Shown: positions 1-9,553 of the stretch, one piece after another
Layout of the letters: each line of letters opens with the position of its first letter
Position numbering within the stretch: position 1 is the stretch's first letter
From: Pseudomonas argentinensis
Lineage (GTDB): Bacteria; Pseudomonadota; Gammaproteobacteria; Pseudomonadales; Pseudomonadaceae
Direction of reading: 5' to 3'
DNA: 64,000 nucleotides
Assembly: GCF_001839655.2 (NCBI RefSeq)
Contig: NZ_CP056087.1
Location: forward strand, 2,294,001 to 2,358,000
Program-made: the position numbers and the translations under genes
Notes under the pieces: model-generated
Databases searched by the model: none
The model's input: only the letters and a program-made list of their open reading frames with translations
What the model was told of the DNA's origin: nothing

Positions 1-528
1 ATGCAGAATGTGGCTGAATTCGTGGGCGATGACGCCCTGCAGCTCATCGCGGTCGAGCCGTTCGATGGCGCCGCGGGTCACCCCGATCACGGCGTTCTCC
101 GGCCGCAGCCCGGCGGCGAAGGCGTTGATGGCCGGTTCTTCGAGGAGGTACACGGGCGGCACCGGCACGCCGGCGGCCAGGGCCATTTCTTCCACCACGT
201 TGAGCACCCGTTGCTCGTGCAGGCCTTCGGGCTTGAGGTTGAGCAGGCGCCCGCCAAGGCGCTCGGCGACCACCTTGCCGCCGGCGCGCAATTGCGCGGC
301 CTTGAACGCCCAGCCGAGGAGCACCACGCCGACCACCACCGCAGCCACGCTGAACAGCAGTTCCCCGCTCAGTGCCTCGAGACTGTAATTACCGTATTGG
401 TAGACCTGCCAGGCCACGGCGATCACCAGGGTGGTGCTGACCACCAGGGTGACCACCGCCAGCATCAGCAGGATCACCAGGCGCGAGGTGTTACGTCGGG
501 CGCGATCCTGATGCTCGAAGAAATCCAT
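1..528 (-). CDS. M48-family (HtpX-like) metallopeptidase, N-terminal part, cut by window edge
   Basis: The minus-strand frame is open from an ATG at 528 to base 1, giving 176 residues with no stop. Two hydrophobic segments (about residues 18-40 and 54-75) precede a soluble part that ends in AHEFSHILH. HEFSH at residues 169-173 is the HExxH zinc motif of M48 membrane peptidases. It starts 15 bases after the lemA stop, and LemA-M48 pairs are common in bacteria, so co-transcription is likely. The role is inferred as membrane protein quality control; the substrate is unknown. The C-terminal part with the third zinc ligand lies outside the window. Confidence 0.85.
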   Translation of the reverse strand, partial: MDFFEHQDRARRNTSRLVILLMLAVVTLVVSTTLVIAVAWQVYQYGNYSLEALSGELLFSVAAVVVGVVLLGWAFKAAQLRAGGKVVAERLGGRLLNLKPEGLHEQRVLNVVEEMALAAGVPVPPVYLLEEPAINAFAAGLRPENAVIGVTRGAIERLDRDELQGVIAHEFSHILH

Positions 529-543
529 CCGCTAGGCCCCTGC

Positions 544-1140
544 TCAGAAGGAGACTTTGGGCGCGTCCTGAATCGCCGCGCTGTCGGCGAACTCCAGCAG
601 CGCCGCATCGCTGCCATGACCGAAGGCACCGGCCAGCACCACCGGTGGGAAGCTCTGGCGGTAGGCGTTGTAGGCGGTGACCGCATCGTTGTAGGCCTGG
701 CGGGCGAAGGCCACCTTGTTCTCGGTGCTGGAGAGCTCTTCGCTGAGCTGCTGCATGTTCTGCGAGGCCTTGAGATCCGGGTAGGCCTCGACGGTCACGT
801 TGAGGCGGCCCATGGCGTCCTTCAGTACGCCTTCGGCATTGGCCAGCAGGTTCATGCTCTGGGCATCGCCCGGATTCTGCGAGGCCTGCTTGAGGCCGTC
901 GACCGCGCCATTACGCGCGGCAATCACCGCCTCGAGGGTTTCCCGCTCGTGGGCCAGGTAGGCCTTGGCGGTTTCCACCAGGTTGGGGATCAGGTCGTAG
1001 CGGCGCTTGAGCTGCACCTCGATCTGCGCGAAGCCGTTCTGGTAGCGGTTGCGCAGGCTGACCAGGCGGTTGTAGACGCTGATCACGTAGAAGACCACCA
1101 CGACCAGTACGGCGATGATGATAAGGGTGGAGATATCCAT
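544..1140 (-). CDS. lemA: LemA family protein
   Basis: This is a 198-residue protein with one N-terminal membrane segment (about residues 5-23). A helical domain follows, carrying the family pattern YNRLVSLRNRYQNGFAQIEV and RRYDLIPNLVETAK. The length and the short N-terminal anchor fit the LemA family (about 180-200 residues, N-terminus out, helical cytoplasmic part). It lies just upstream of the M48 peptidase on the same strand. The molecular function of LemA is not settled; partnership with the peptidase is inferred from the recurrent pairing. The family name is secure, the role is not. Confidence 0.9.
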   Translation of the reverse strand: MDISTLIIIAVLVVVVFYVISVYNRLVSLRNRYQNGFAQIEVQLKRRYDLIPNLVETAKAYLAHERETLEAVIAARNGAVDGLKQASQNPGDAQSMNLLANAEGVLKDAMGRLNVTVEAYPDLKASQNMQQLSEELSSTENKVAFARQAYNDAVTAYNAYRQSFPPVVLAGAFGHGSDAALLEFADSAAIQDAPKVSF

Positions 1141-1245
1141 GAGATGTCCCTATCGGTTGGTAGACGTGGCCGCATGGTAACGGAAACTGCAGCCTGCCGG
1201 GCACACCCGGGCCGGGCAGTCCGTGCGGATGTGCGGTGGTTCCGG

Positions 1246-3406
1246 TTACTGGGCGTCTGGCTTGCTCGGGCTGGGGGCGGACATCTGGATGGTCAGGCGC
1301 GGCGTGGCCAGGCTCAGGCCGGACTCGTCCAGGTGGCGCTTGAGCGCCAGGTTGAAGGCGCGTGAGACCTCCCACTGCTTGATCGGTGCGGTCTTGAAAC
1401 GCGCCCGCAGCACGGCGTTGCCGGACTCGAAGCTCTCCACGCCCTGGATCTCCAGGGGCGACCAGATGTTGCGGCGCATCAGCACGTCGTTGCGCAGCTC
1501 GGTGGCCACCTCGCGCAGCAGCTTGATGGCCTCGTCGATGTTCATGTCATGGGGCACCGCGACTCGAAAGATGGCGTAGCCGAATTCGCGCGAGTAGTTC
1601 TTGATGCTCTTGATCTCGCTGAACGGGATGGTGTGCACGATGCCGTCGATGTCGCGCAACCGCACGGTGCGGATGGTCAGGCCCTCGACGGTGCCGAGGT
1701 GGCCGCCGACGTCGACGTAGTCGTCTATGGCCAGGGAGTCCTCGATGATGATGAACAGGCCGGTGATCAGGTCCGCCACCAGCGATTGCGCACCGAAGCC
1801 GATGGCCAGGCCGATCACCCCGGCACCGGCCAGCAACGGCGTGACGTTCATGCCCAATATTGGCCAGGGCGACGATGGCCGCGATGATGAAGATGCTGAC
1901 GAACAGCACGTTGCGGATCAGCGGCATCATGGTCTGCGCGGGCGTTGGTCTGGCCCTTGCGCGAGCGGGTCAGGGCATGGAGCACCGCGGTGTTGGCGAG
2001 AATCCACACCAGCCAGCCGCAAGCCAGGGTGGCGCCCAGGCCGATCAGCTTGAGGCTGATCTCATGGCCGTCGCCCTCGGCGAAGCGGATCAGCGACAGC
2101 CCCCACACCCGCAGCCCCAGTTCGATGAACACCAGCCAGATGGCCAGGCTGAGCATGGTGTGAAAGAAGTTCTGCAACCGCTCGAAATACGCCGCATGCC
2201 GACGGTGGCGCGAGCGGCGCGGAACAGCCGCCGTCTGATCAGTCCGTTGATGAGCATGCAGGTGACCAGCGGCACGGTGCACACCAGCGACTGGCGAAAG
2301 GCGGTGCTGGTGTCGCCGGCCGACACGAAGGTGGCCGACAGGGAGATGGCCACCAGGGCCAGGGCCGGCAGGTACCAGAAGCTGCCGAGCAGCTCCACGG
2401 TTTCGCTGATGCCGCGCTGCCTGAGGCGCCGCGCCAGGGGCTGATTGCGGATCAGGTGGGCGATCGGCCGGCGAAAACGCAGGATGAACAGGCCGGTGCA
2501 CAGCGCCGCCAGCACGTTGGTCAGGGTGGCCGTGGTGTGCGCCAGGTTGCCACCGAGGCTGGCGACCAGGCGTGGGTCGTTGAGGGCTTCGCCAAAGGCG
2601 GCGAAGCTGCCGATCAGCCACAGCGGACGAAAGGCGCGGCGGCGCAGGATGTTCAGGGCGGTACGCCGGTGCGGGCCGTCGAGCAGCGAGAAGGCGATCA
2701 CGCAGATGGCCGAAAAGCGGGTGCCGACCACCAGCGCGTAGGCCAGCACCATGGCCAGGTCACGGCCCAGGGAGGCGGGCAGCACGTAGCTCAGGTAGCC
2801 GGTGATCAGCAGGGCGGCGAACCAGGGGCCGAGTTTGCGCAGGGCCAAGCGCAGCAGATCGGTGGGGCGCGGGTTCTGCGGCAGCTCCTCGGCCAGGCCG
2901 AAACGCAGGCGCACCTGGTGGCTGAGGGCGCGCAGCCCGAAGGCCAACAGGCTGCAGATGCCGAGGATCAGGGCGAAATTGCTGACCAGCGCAAAGCGCT
3001 CGCCGGCCTCGGGCAACAGGGCCGCCAACTCGCTGCGGCTGCGCGACAGCTCCAGGGGGCTGTGCTCGCCGGAGAACTGGCTCTCGATGGTGGTCAGGGT
3101 GTTGCCGATCAGCCCCAGCACGCCATCGCGGCTCTCGGGCTGGGCTTTCTGGGTGGTGTCGCGCAGGGTTTTCAGGTCGTTGAGCAACTGCGCGCGCTGC
3201 TTGTCGTTCTCCAGCGACTGGATCACTTCGTCGAGGGAGCGATCCAGCGGCTGATCCGCCTGGGGCTGGGTGCTGGGGTCGCTGCTGCTGCCGAACAGGG
3301 GCGGGATGCCTGCCGCCTGGGCAGAGGAGCAGGCGAGCATGACCAGAGTGAACAACAGCAGGCGGCGCAGCACGGCGCTGAGGCGGATCACGCGCGAACT
3401 CTCCAT
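1246..3406 (-). pseudogene. MscS-family mechanosensitive channel, three apparent frameshifts
   Basis: One channel gene is spread over three reading frames. The N-terminal piece begins at ATG 3406 (an in-frame GTG lies at 3409) with a signal-like segment (LLLFTLVMLACSSAQA) and several membrane helices. The frame then changes near 2209 (CC where CCC would restore it), near 1940 (a GC repeat two bases short) and at 1854-1856 (GGG where GG would restore it). The last piece holds the MscS core: GAGVIGLAIGFGAQSLVADL, then the beta domain with VEGLTIRTVRLRDIDG and VPHDMNIDEA. Repaired, it would be about 720 residues, a large MscS-type channel for osmotic downshock. Protein-level conservation continues across each break, which argues for sequencing error or very recent decay rather than old decay. 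Confidence 0.85.
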
Positions 3407-3452
3407 CACCCGGGTCAGTGTCGGGGCGGTGCCGACCGACGCCGCCTCGGGC

Positions 3453-4040
3453 TCAGGCGTAGTTTTCCGGGCTGAGACGGCGCTCGACCAGTTCGATGAG
3501 GATATGGATGACCTTGATGTGCAGCTCCTGGGTACGGTCGGCGAAATCGCCGCCCGGCGCGCAGATGCACACGTCGGCCAGGCTTTCCAGCAGCGAGCCC
3601 GGCTTGCCGGTCAGGGCGATGACCTTGATGCCCAGGGCCTTGGCCGCTTCGGCGGCCTTGACCACGTTGGGGCTCTTGCCGCTGGTGCTGATGGCCAGCA
3701 GCACGTCACCTTCGCGACCGTGGGATTCCACGTAGCGCGAGAAGATGTGGTCGTAGCCGAAGTCGTTGGCCACACAACTGATATGGCTGGCGTCGCTGAT
3801 CGACACCGCGGCGATGCCCGGGCGGTTCTTGCGATAACGGCCGGTCAGTTCCTCGGCGAAGTGCATGGCGTCGCACATCGAGCCGCCGTTGCCGCAGGAA
3901 AACACCTTGCCCCTGGCTTCGAAACTGCTCACCAGCAGGTCGCCGGCACGTTCGATACTGGCCAGCGTCTGCTGGTTGCCGATAAAGGCGTCGAGGGCGC
4001 GCTGGGCTTCGAGCAGGCTGTTGCGGATATGGTCGATCAT
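3453..4040 (-). CDS. gmhA: Phosphoheptose isomerase (sedoheptulose-7-phosphate isomerase), E. coli GmhA type
   Basis: This is a SIS-domain protein of 195 residues. It contains [20 protein letters not shown] (about residues 48-67), [14 protein letters not shown], and the C-terminal [15 protein letters not shown]. The His/Glu of the [10 protein letters not shown] block and the Gln/His of the last block are the zinc and catalytic residues known from E. coli GmhA. The reaction is sedoheptulose 7-phosphate to D-glycero-D-manno-heptose 7-phosphate, the first step to LPS core heptose. I chose ATG 4040; an upstream ATG at 4061 would overlap apeB. It follows the apeB stop by 7 bases, so they are probably co-transcribed. 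It looks closer to E. coli GmhA than the DiaA/GmhA-like protein usually annotated gmhA in P. aeruginosa. Confidence 0.88.
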   Translation of the reverse strand: MIDHIRNSLLEAQRALDAFIGNQQTLASIERAGDLLVSSFEARGKVFSCGNGGSMCDAMHFAEELTGRYRKNRPGIAAVSISDASHISCVANDFGYDHIFSRYVESHGREGDVLLAISTSGKSPNVVKAAEAAKALGIKVIALTGKPGSLLESLADVCICAPGGDFADRTQELHIKVIHILIELVERRLSPENYA

Positions 4041-4047
4041 GGTCGCC

Positions 4048-5337
4048 TCAGGGCAGGTCATGGCTGTTGTAGAAGGCGCCCAGCACTTTCACCAGATGGG
4101 CCAGGTCCTGGCTGCCGGCCAGCTCGCGGATCGAGTGCATGGCGAAGGTCGGCAGGCCGATGTCCACCGTACGCACACCCAGCTGGCTGGCGGTGATCGG
4201 GCCGATGGTCGAACCACAACCCATGTCGCTGCGGGTCACGAAGCTCTGTACCGGCACCTCGTTTTCCAGGCACAGGTGGCGGAAGAAGCCGGCGGTTTCG
4301 CTGTTGGTGGCGTAGCGCTGGTTGCTGTTGATCTTGATCACCGGGCCGGCGTTGAGCTTGGGCCCGTGGTTGCCGTCGTGCTTGGCCTCGTAGTTGGGGT
4401 GCACGCCGTGGGCGTTGTCGGCCGAGACCAGCAGCGAGCGCTGGATGGTGCGTACGAAGTCGTCACCCTGGGGCAGCACGCGGCGCAGCACCTGCTCGAG
4501 CATCGGACCGTCGGCGCCGCACGCCGAGCTGGAACCGACTTCTTCGTGGTCGGTGCACACCAGCACGCAGGTTTCCTCGTCGCCGGCGTCGAGCAGCGCC
4601 TGCAGGCCGGCGTAGCAGGACAGCAGGTTGTCGAGGCGCGCGCTGGCGATGAAGTCCTGGTTGAGGCCCACCACGGCGGCGCTCTGGGTGTCGTAGAAGC
4701 TCAGCTCGTAATCGAGCACCGCATCGGCGTTGAAGTCGTGCTCCATGGCCAGTTGCTCGCTGAGCAGGGCACGGAAGTCGGCACCCTCGGCACCGGCCAG
4801 CTGGGCGAGGATCGGCGGCAGCTCGTTCTGCGCGTTGATCGCCCAGCCCTGGTTGGCTTCACGGTTGAGGTGGATGGCCAGGCTGGGGATCACGGCGATG
4901 GGCTGGTAGAAATCGATCAGCGCGCTTTCCACCTTGCCGTCGCGGCGGTAGGTCACCCGGCCGGCCAGGGACAGGTCGCGGTCGAACCAGGGGGCGAGCA
5001 GCGCGCCACCGTAAACCTCGACGCCGAGCTGGAAGTAACCCTGACGCTCCAGCTCGGGGTTGGGCTTGACACGCAGGCAGGGGCTGTCGGTATGGGCGCC
5101 GACCAGGCGCACGCCACCTTCGACCTGCGAGCGGGTGCCGAGCTTGAAGGCGATGATCGAGGAATCGTTACGGGTCACGTAGTAGCGGCCACCGGCTTCG
5201 GTGTACCAGGGCGCGCGCTCGTCTAGCTGGCGATAACCGGCGGCCTCGAGGCGCATGGCCAGGCTGCTGGTGGCATGGAAGGGGGTAGGGGAGGCGTTGA
5301 GAAAGTCGAGCAGGCCTTGATTCAATTCTTCGCGCAT
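4048..5337 (-). CDS. apeB: M18-family aminopeptidase
   Basis: This is a 429-residue protein of the M18 (aspartyl aminopeptidase/ApeB) family. Metal-binding blocks are visible: [35 protein letters not shown], and near the end [19 protein letters not shown] followed by [15 protein letters not shown]18 enzymes are cytosolic dinuclear metallo-aminopeptidases that remove N-terminal residues. The length matches the Pseudomonas ApeB family (about 429). It is the first gene of a minus-strand run that continues into gmhA and the mscS gene. The start at 5337 gives the expected family N-terminus ([17 protein letters not shown]). Confidence 0.93.
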   Translation of the reverse strand: MREELNQGLLDFLNASPTPFHATSSLAMRLEAAGYRQLDERAPWYTEAGGRYYVTRNDSSIIAFKLGTRSQVEGGVRLVGAHTDSPCLRVKPNPELERQGYFQLGVEVYGGALLAPWFDRDLSLAGRVTYRRDGKVESALIDFYQPIAVIPSLAIHLNREANQGWAINAQNELPPILAQLAGAEGADFRALLSEQLAMEHDFNADAVLDYELSFYDTQSAAVVGLNQDFIASARLDNLLSCYAGLQALLDAGDEETCVLVCTDHEEVGSSSACGADGPMLEQVLRRVLPQGDDFVRTIQRSLLVSADNAHGVHPNYEAKHDGNHGPKLNAGPVIKINSNQRYATNSETAGFFRHLCLENEVPVQSFVTRSDMGCGSTIGPITASQLGVRTVDIGLPTFAMHSIRELAGSQDLAHLVKVLGAFYNSHDLP

Positions 5338-5609
5338 GGGGCACTCCGGACGGCAATGTGCCGAGTTTATCGGATTTGCCCCGGCGGCGCTGGGACGCGA
5401 TGCGGTCCGCCGCTGCGGTCACATTCTGTCACGTCTTTGTCGAGCGCCTGGATCCGGCGCCGTCGGCCGTCAGGCCCGATGTAGAAAGGCCATGCCCGGG
5501 CCCGTTTCTCCGTGCGCCAGGGCATGCGACTAAAGTCGAACAACGGGGCGGTGCGAGGCTGCTAGCTTCAAAACGCCATTAGAACAATAACAACTCCGAG
5601 GAAAAATCC
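5338..5609. promoter_or_regulatory. Divergent intergenic region apeB / DUF4212
   Basis: This 272-base gap must hold promoters for both the minus-strand apeB run and the plus-strand symporter pair. I see no clear terminator and no full-length regulator box. The only firm signal is a GAGGAAAA ribosome-binding site at about 5597-5604, ahead of the ATG at 5610. Confidence 0.4.
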
Positions 5610-5876
5610 ATGGACATGCCCAAGCAAGAGGCCGCTGCGGCCTATTGGAAGGAGAACCTGCGGCTGATGCTCTGGCTGCTGGTGATCTGGTTCGCCGTCT
5701 CGTTCGGCTGCGGCGTGCTCTTCGTCGATCAGCTGAACACCATCAACGCCTTTGGTTTCCCCCTGGGATTCTGGTTCGCCCAGCAAGGCTCCATCTACGT
5801 GTTCGTGCTCGAGATCTTCTTCTATGTGTGGAAGATGAATCGCCTCGATCGCAAGTACGACGTCCACGAAGACTGA
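5610..5876 (+). CDS. DUF4212 protein, small subunit of solute:sodium symporter
   Basis: This 88-residue protein has two membrane segments (about 19-41 and 53-75). The pattern AAYWKENLRLMLWLLVIWF near the N-terminus and GFWFAQQGSIYVFVLEIFFY is typical of DUF4212. Members are encoded directly before a large SSS-family transporter and are regarded as its small subunit. The next gene starts 10 bases later, so they form a two-gene operon. A GAGGAAAA ribosome site precedes the ATG. Confidence 0.92.
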   Translation: MDMPKQEAAAAYWKENLRLMLWLLVIWFAVSFGCGVLFVDQLNTINAFGFPLGFWFAQQGSIYVFVLEIFFYVWKMNRLDRKYDVHED

Positions 5877-5886
5877 GGCCGCGACC

Positions 5887-7653
5887 ATGAGTACACAGTT
5901 CCTGATCTACCTGTTCGTCGGCGCGACCTTCGCGCTGTACATCGGCATCGCCCTGTGGACGCGCGCCGCGTCGACCAGCGAATACTACGTGGCCAGCAAG
6001 GGCGTGCACCCGGTGCTCAACGGCATGGCCACGGGCGCAGACTGGATGTCGGCGGCATCCTTCATCTCCATGGCCGGGATCATTGCCTTCGCCGGTTATG
6101 ACGGCTCGGTCTACCTCATGGGCTGGACTGGCGGTTATGTGCTGCTGGCCATGTGCCTGGCGCCGTATCTGCGCAAGTTCGGCAAATTCACGGTACCGGA
6201 GTTCATTGGCACCCGTTACTACTCACAGACCGCACGCATGGTCGCAGTGGTTTGCGTGATCTTCATCTCCTTCACCTACGTGGCCGGGCAGATGCGCGGG
6301 GTCGGCATCGTCTTTTCGCGTTACCTGGAGGTGAGCATCGAGACCGGCGTGATTATCGGCATGGCCATCGTGTTCTTCTATTCCGTGCTCGGCGGCATGA
6401 AGGGCATCACCTACACCCAGGTGGCGCAATACTGTGTGATGATCTTCGCCTACATGGTGCCGGCGATCTTCATCTCGATCATGATCACCGGCAACCCGAT
6501 CCCGCAGTTGGGTTTCGGTAGCGAGGTCACCGGCACGGGCCAGAGCGTGCTCGAACGGCTCAACGGGCTGGGCGCGGAGCTGGGTTTCACGCCGTATACC
6601 GATGGCAGCAAGTCGACCACCGACGTGTTCTTCATCACTATGGCGCTGATGGTCGGCACCGCCGGCCTGCCGCACGTGATCGTGCGCTTTTTCACCACGC
6701 CGACGGTCAAGGATGCACGCAAGTCGGCGGGCTATGCCCTGCTGTTCATTGCCGTGCTGTATACCACCGCGCCTGCGGTGGCGGCCTTCGCCCGCACCAA
6801 TTTGCTGACCAGCATTCCCAACACCAGCTACGAGCAGGCACCAGGCTGGTTCAAGACCTGGGAGAGCTCGGGACTGATCGGTTGGCTGGACAAGAACAAC
6901 GACGGCGTCATCCAGTACGGCCCGGGCGCGGCGTTCGCCGGCAAGCCGATCTACAGCGCCGAGCGTGGCGATGTGGGCCAGCGCCTGCTCACCAACGAGC
7001 CCACCGCGGCGAGCAACGAACTGTACGTCGACAACGACATCATGGTGCTGGCCAACCCGGAAATCGCCGGCCTACCGGGTTGGGTGATCGCCCTGATCGC
7101 CGCTGGTGGCCTGGCGGCGGCGCTGTCCACGGCTGCCGGTTTGCTGCTGGTCATTTCGACGTCGATTTCCCATGATCTGCTCAAGAGCAACCTGATGCCG
7201 ACCATCAGCGAGAAGAAGGAGCTGCTGGCCGCGCGCATCGCCGCAGGCCTGGCGGTGGTGATCGCTGGTCTGTTCGGTATCTATCCGCCGGGGTTCGTCG
7301 CCCAGGTGGTGGCATTCGCCTTCGGGCTGGCGGCCGCCTCGTTCTTCCCGGCCATCGTCATGGGCATCTTCTACAAACGCATGAACAAGGAAGGGGCGAT
7401 TGCCGGGATGATCGTGGGCCTCACGTTCACCTTCGCCTACATCATCTACTTCAAGTTCATCAACCCGACGGCGACCGCCAATGACTGGTGGTTCGGCATT
7501 TCGCCCGAGGGCATCGGCACCCTGGGGATGATCTTCAATTTCGTCGTGGCCTTCGTGGTTTCGCGCATGACCGCGCCGCCACCGGAGCACATTCAGCATC
7601 TGGTCGAGGACATTCGTGTCCCGCGTGGCGCTGGCGCTGCAGTCGATCACTGA
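5887..7653 (+). CDS. Sodium:solute symporter large subunit (SSS family, acetate-permease-like)
   Basis: This is a 588-residue polytopic protein with roughly 13 hydrophobic segments. It shows SSS-family features near the N-terminus (STSEYYVASKGVHPVLNGMA, GADWMSAASFISMAG) and conserved AALSTAAGLLLVISTSISHD around residues 415-435. It belongs to the ActP-like subgroup that pairs with DUF4212 proteins. The substrate is unknown; small monocarboxylates such as acetate are the usual guess. A loop of about 90 residues between helices carries DKNNDGVIQYGPG, an EF-hand-like acidic stretch. A strong terminator follows the stop. Confidence 0.9.
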   Translation: MSTQFLIYLFVGATFALYIGIALWTRAASTSEYYVASKGVHPVLNGMATGADWMSAASFISMAGIIAFAGYDGSVYLMGWTGGYVLLAMCLAPYLRKFGKFTVPEFIGTRYYSQTARMVAVVCVIFISFTYVAGQMRGVGIVFSRYLEVSIETGVIIGMAIVFFYSVLGGMKGITYTQVAQYCVMIFAYMVPAIFISIMITGNPIPQLGFGSEVTGTGQSVLERLNGLGAELGFTPYTDGSKSTTDVFFITMALMVGTAGLPHVIVRFFTTPTVKDARKSAGYALLFIAVLYTTAPAVAAFARTNLLTSIPNTSYEQAPGWFKTWESSGLIGWLDKNNDGVIQYGPGAAFAGKPIYSAERGDVGQRLLTNEPTAASNELYVDNDIMVLANPEIAGLPGWVIALIAAGGLAAALSTAAGLLLVISTSISHDLLKSNLMPTISEKKELLAARIAAGLAVVIAGLFGIYPPGFVAQVVAFAFGLAAASFFPAIVMGIFYKRMNKEGAIAGMIVGLTFTFAYIIYFKFINPTATANDWWFGISPEGIGTLGMIFNFVVAFVVSRMTAPPPEHIQHLVEDIRVPRGAGAAVDH

Positions 7654-7667
7654 TAAGGGGAAAAACA

Positions 7668-7701
7668 AAACCAGGCGCCGGCAATCGGCGCCTGGTTTTT
7701 A
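7668..7701. terminator. Bidirectional rho-independent terminator
   Basis: Stem CCAGGCGCC with GGCGCCTGG around a short loop, with an A-run before and a T-run after. It sits between the convergent symporter and pcpS genes and can serve both. Confidence 0.9.
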
Positions 7702-7706
7702 TGCGC

Positions 7707-8429
7707 TCAGTTGGTGATCGCCACCAGGCTCAGCAGGCGGTCGCCAACCTCGGTGTACAGGCCCGACAGCTGGCTGCCGGCCGGCCAGGCGGGGCTCAGC
7801 GTTTGCAGCAGGCGCAAGGTGGCGGTGCGTTGATCTTCATCGATGCTCAGCAGTTCGGCTTCCTGGAAATAGAAGCGCGTGAGCACCAGCGGATAGAGGG
7901 CCTTGAACAGGCTCTCCTTGAGGGAAAAGGTCAGGCTGATCCGCCATGCCCGCCGCTCGGCGCTCAGGTCGGCAATGCGCGCCAGTTCGCCTGCCGTGAG
8001 AATCTCGCCGGCCAGCCGCTCGGCTCGCTCGCTTGGGAGCAGCTGCTCGGCATCCAGGCCCAGGCCACGCCAGTGCCGGGCTGGCGCGACGATGGCGGCG
8101 GCCCAGCCCTGGCCGTGGGTGATCGAGCCGCTGACCTGCGCCGGCCATTGCGGCGCCCGATCCTCGCCGACCGCCGGCACACTGGCCACGCCGGTTACCC
8201 GGCGCAGTGCCTCGCGCGCGCATAGGCGCCCGGCCAGGTGTTCGGCCTGGCGCTTGGCCACGCCGCGAACCGGCGGTACGCCAGCGGCCAGGTAGTCACC
8301 GTCATCCAGAAGGCCAGGGTCGAAGTGGGTGCTGATCAATTGCGCACCGAGCAGTGGCCGGGCGAACGGCCAGTGGTCGTCGAGGGGGCTGCAGCAGCGA
8401 GGTAGAGGGGAGCTGGTCATGGCTGGCAT
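7707..8429 (-). CDS. pcpS: 4'-phosphopantetheinyl transferase
   Basis: This is a 240-residue Sfp/EntD-type transferase. Family blocks are AVGEDRAPQWP, SGSITHGQGWAAA, GLGLDAE (Mg binding) and FSLKESLFKALYPLV (catalytic KEA-like segment). It transfers 4'-phosphopantetheine from CoA to the serine of acyl and peptidyl carrier proteins. In P. aeruginosa PcpS serves both fatty-acid ACP and siderophore synthetases. It starts 21 bases after the napC stop on the same strand and may receive nap read-through. The start could be ATG 8429 or ATG 8420; neither has a strong ribosome site. Confidence 0.92.
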   Translation of the reverse strand: MPAMTSSPLPRCCSPLDDHWPFARPLLGAQLISTHFDPGLLDDGDYLAAGVPPVRGVAKRQAEHLAGRLCAREALRRVTGVASVPAVGEDRAPQWPAQVSGSITHGQGWAAAIVAPARHWRGLGLDAEQLLPSERAERLAGEILTAGELARIADLSAERRAWRISLTFSLKESLFKALYPLVLTRFYFQEAELLSIDEDQRTATLRLLQTLSPAWPAGSQLSGLYTEVGDRLLSLVAITN

Positions 8430-8450
8430 TCTGCCGCGCCGGCCCGCCGC

Positions 8451-9047
8451 TTACCAGCCGGGCACGCCGTGCATGTCTGGCAGTTTGTGGGCGATGCCCT
8501 TGTGGCAGTCGATGCAGGTGGCCTCGCCATTGGCCAGGGCCGTGGAGTGCATCTGCGCGGCGCGCTTGCTCTGGCGGGTGAAGTCCATGAAATCGAAGTT
8601 GTGGCAGTTGCGGCATTCCAGCGAGTCGTTGGCTTTCAGGCGCGCCCATTCGTGTTCGGCCAGCTCGCGGCGTTTGTCGAGGAATTTCTCGCGGGTGTTG
8701 ATGGTGCCGAAGATCTTGCCCCACACCTCCTTGGAGGCCTGCATCTTGCGGGCGATCTTGTCCGTCCACTGGTGGGGCACATGGCAGTCCGGGCAGGTGG
8801 CGCGCACCCCGGAGCGGTTGTTGTAGTGGATGGTGTCCTGCAGCTCGACGAACAGGTTGTCGCGCATCTCGTGGCAGGAAGTGCAGAACTGCTCGGTGTT
8901 GGTGGCCTCCAGGGCGGTGTTGAAACCGCCCCAGAAGATGATCCCGGCGATAAAGCCGCCCAGGGTCAGAAAGCCCAGGCTGTAGTGCACGCTGGGGCGG
9001 CGCAGGACCCTCCAGTAGCGGCCGAGTACGGCAAGCAGCGATTTCAT
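8451..9047 (-). CDS. napC: Tetraheme cytochrome c NapC/NirT family
   Basis: This 198-residue protein has one N-terminal membrane anchor (about 22-44) and four heme-binding CXXCH motifs: CTSCH, CPDCH, CRNCH and CIDCH. NapC takes electrons from the membrane quinol pool and passes them to NapB/NapA in the periplasm. An AGGAGG ribosome site overlaps the napB stop just upstream. It is the last nap gene of the minus-strand operon. Confidence 0.96.
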   Translation of the reverse strand: MKSLLAVLGRYWRVLRRPSVHYSLGFLTLGGFIAGIIFWGGFNTALEATNTEQFCTSCHEMRDNLFVELQDTIHYNNRSGVRATCPDCHVPHQWTDKIARKMQASKEVWGKIFGTINTREKFLDKRRELAEHEWARLKANDSLECRNCHNFDFMDFTRQSKRAAQMHSTALANGEATCIDCHKGIAHKLPDMHGVPGW

Positions 9048-9056
9048 GGTGCCTCC

Positions 9057-9542
9057 TCAGCGGCGTCCGGCAGGTTGGTTTTCGTCCTGCAGGATCTGGT
9101 CGATGTTCCTGAAGCCGTTTTCCACCAGCGGTTTCACCTCGGCCTGGGTAACGTGGCACTGGGTGCAGAAGTAGCGGCGCGGCGACATCGCCGCCAGGGC
9201 CTGGCCATCGCGGTCCATGTAGTGGCTGATGCTGATCATCGGCGCCTGGCTGCGCGCGCTGTTGGCGCGGCTGTGGCAGGCCAGGCAACGGTTGCCGAAG
9301 CGGTCCACCTGGTAGCCGGCGATGGTGTGGGGGATGGTTGGCGGCTGCTCGGGGTAGTTGCGCTCGCGGCGGATGTCCTTGTTTTCCTCGGGGGCGATGC
9401 GCGGCGCCGGGAATTCCTGGGTCAGGGTGCCGCCAGGGCGGCGCCCGTCCGGTGCCGGGGCGTCCAGCGGGTAGCCGAGGTCGGCGGCCACCGCCACGCC
9501 GAACACGGCGAGCAGCAGCAGGGGCAGATAAGGCAGTTTCAT
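9057..9542 (-). CDS. napB: Periplasmic nitrate reductase diheme subunit NapB
   Basis: This is an exported diheme cytochrome of 161 residues with a signal peptide (KLPYLPLLLLAVFGVAVAAD) and two CXXCH motifs, CLACH and CTQCH. It transfers electrons from NapC to NapA. I chose ATG 9542 because AGGAG lies at the right spacing (about 9548-9552) and the signal peptide starts there. Longer in-frame starts at 9557 and 9590 would run into napA. The gene follows napA by 11 bases. Confidence 0.95.
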   Translation of the reverse strand: MKLPYLPLLLLAVFGVAVAADLGYPLDAPAPDGRRPGGTLTQEFPAPRIAPEENKDIRRERNYPEQPPTIPHTIAGYQVDRFGNRCLACHSRANSARSQAPMISISHYMDRDGQALAAMSPRRYFCTQCHVTQAEVKPLVENGFRNIDQILQDENQPAGRR

Positions 9543-9553
9543 GGCTGAGCTCC

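Noticed and set aside
1..1365. 454-codon plus-strand open frame
   Set aside because: It is the antisense shadow of the M48 and lemA genes. It is His/Gly/Gln-rich with no domain, as is typical of reverse frames in GC-rich DNA.
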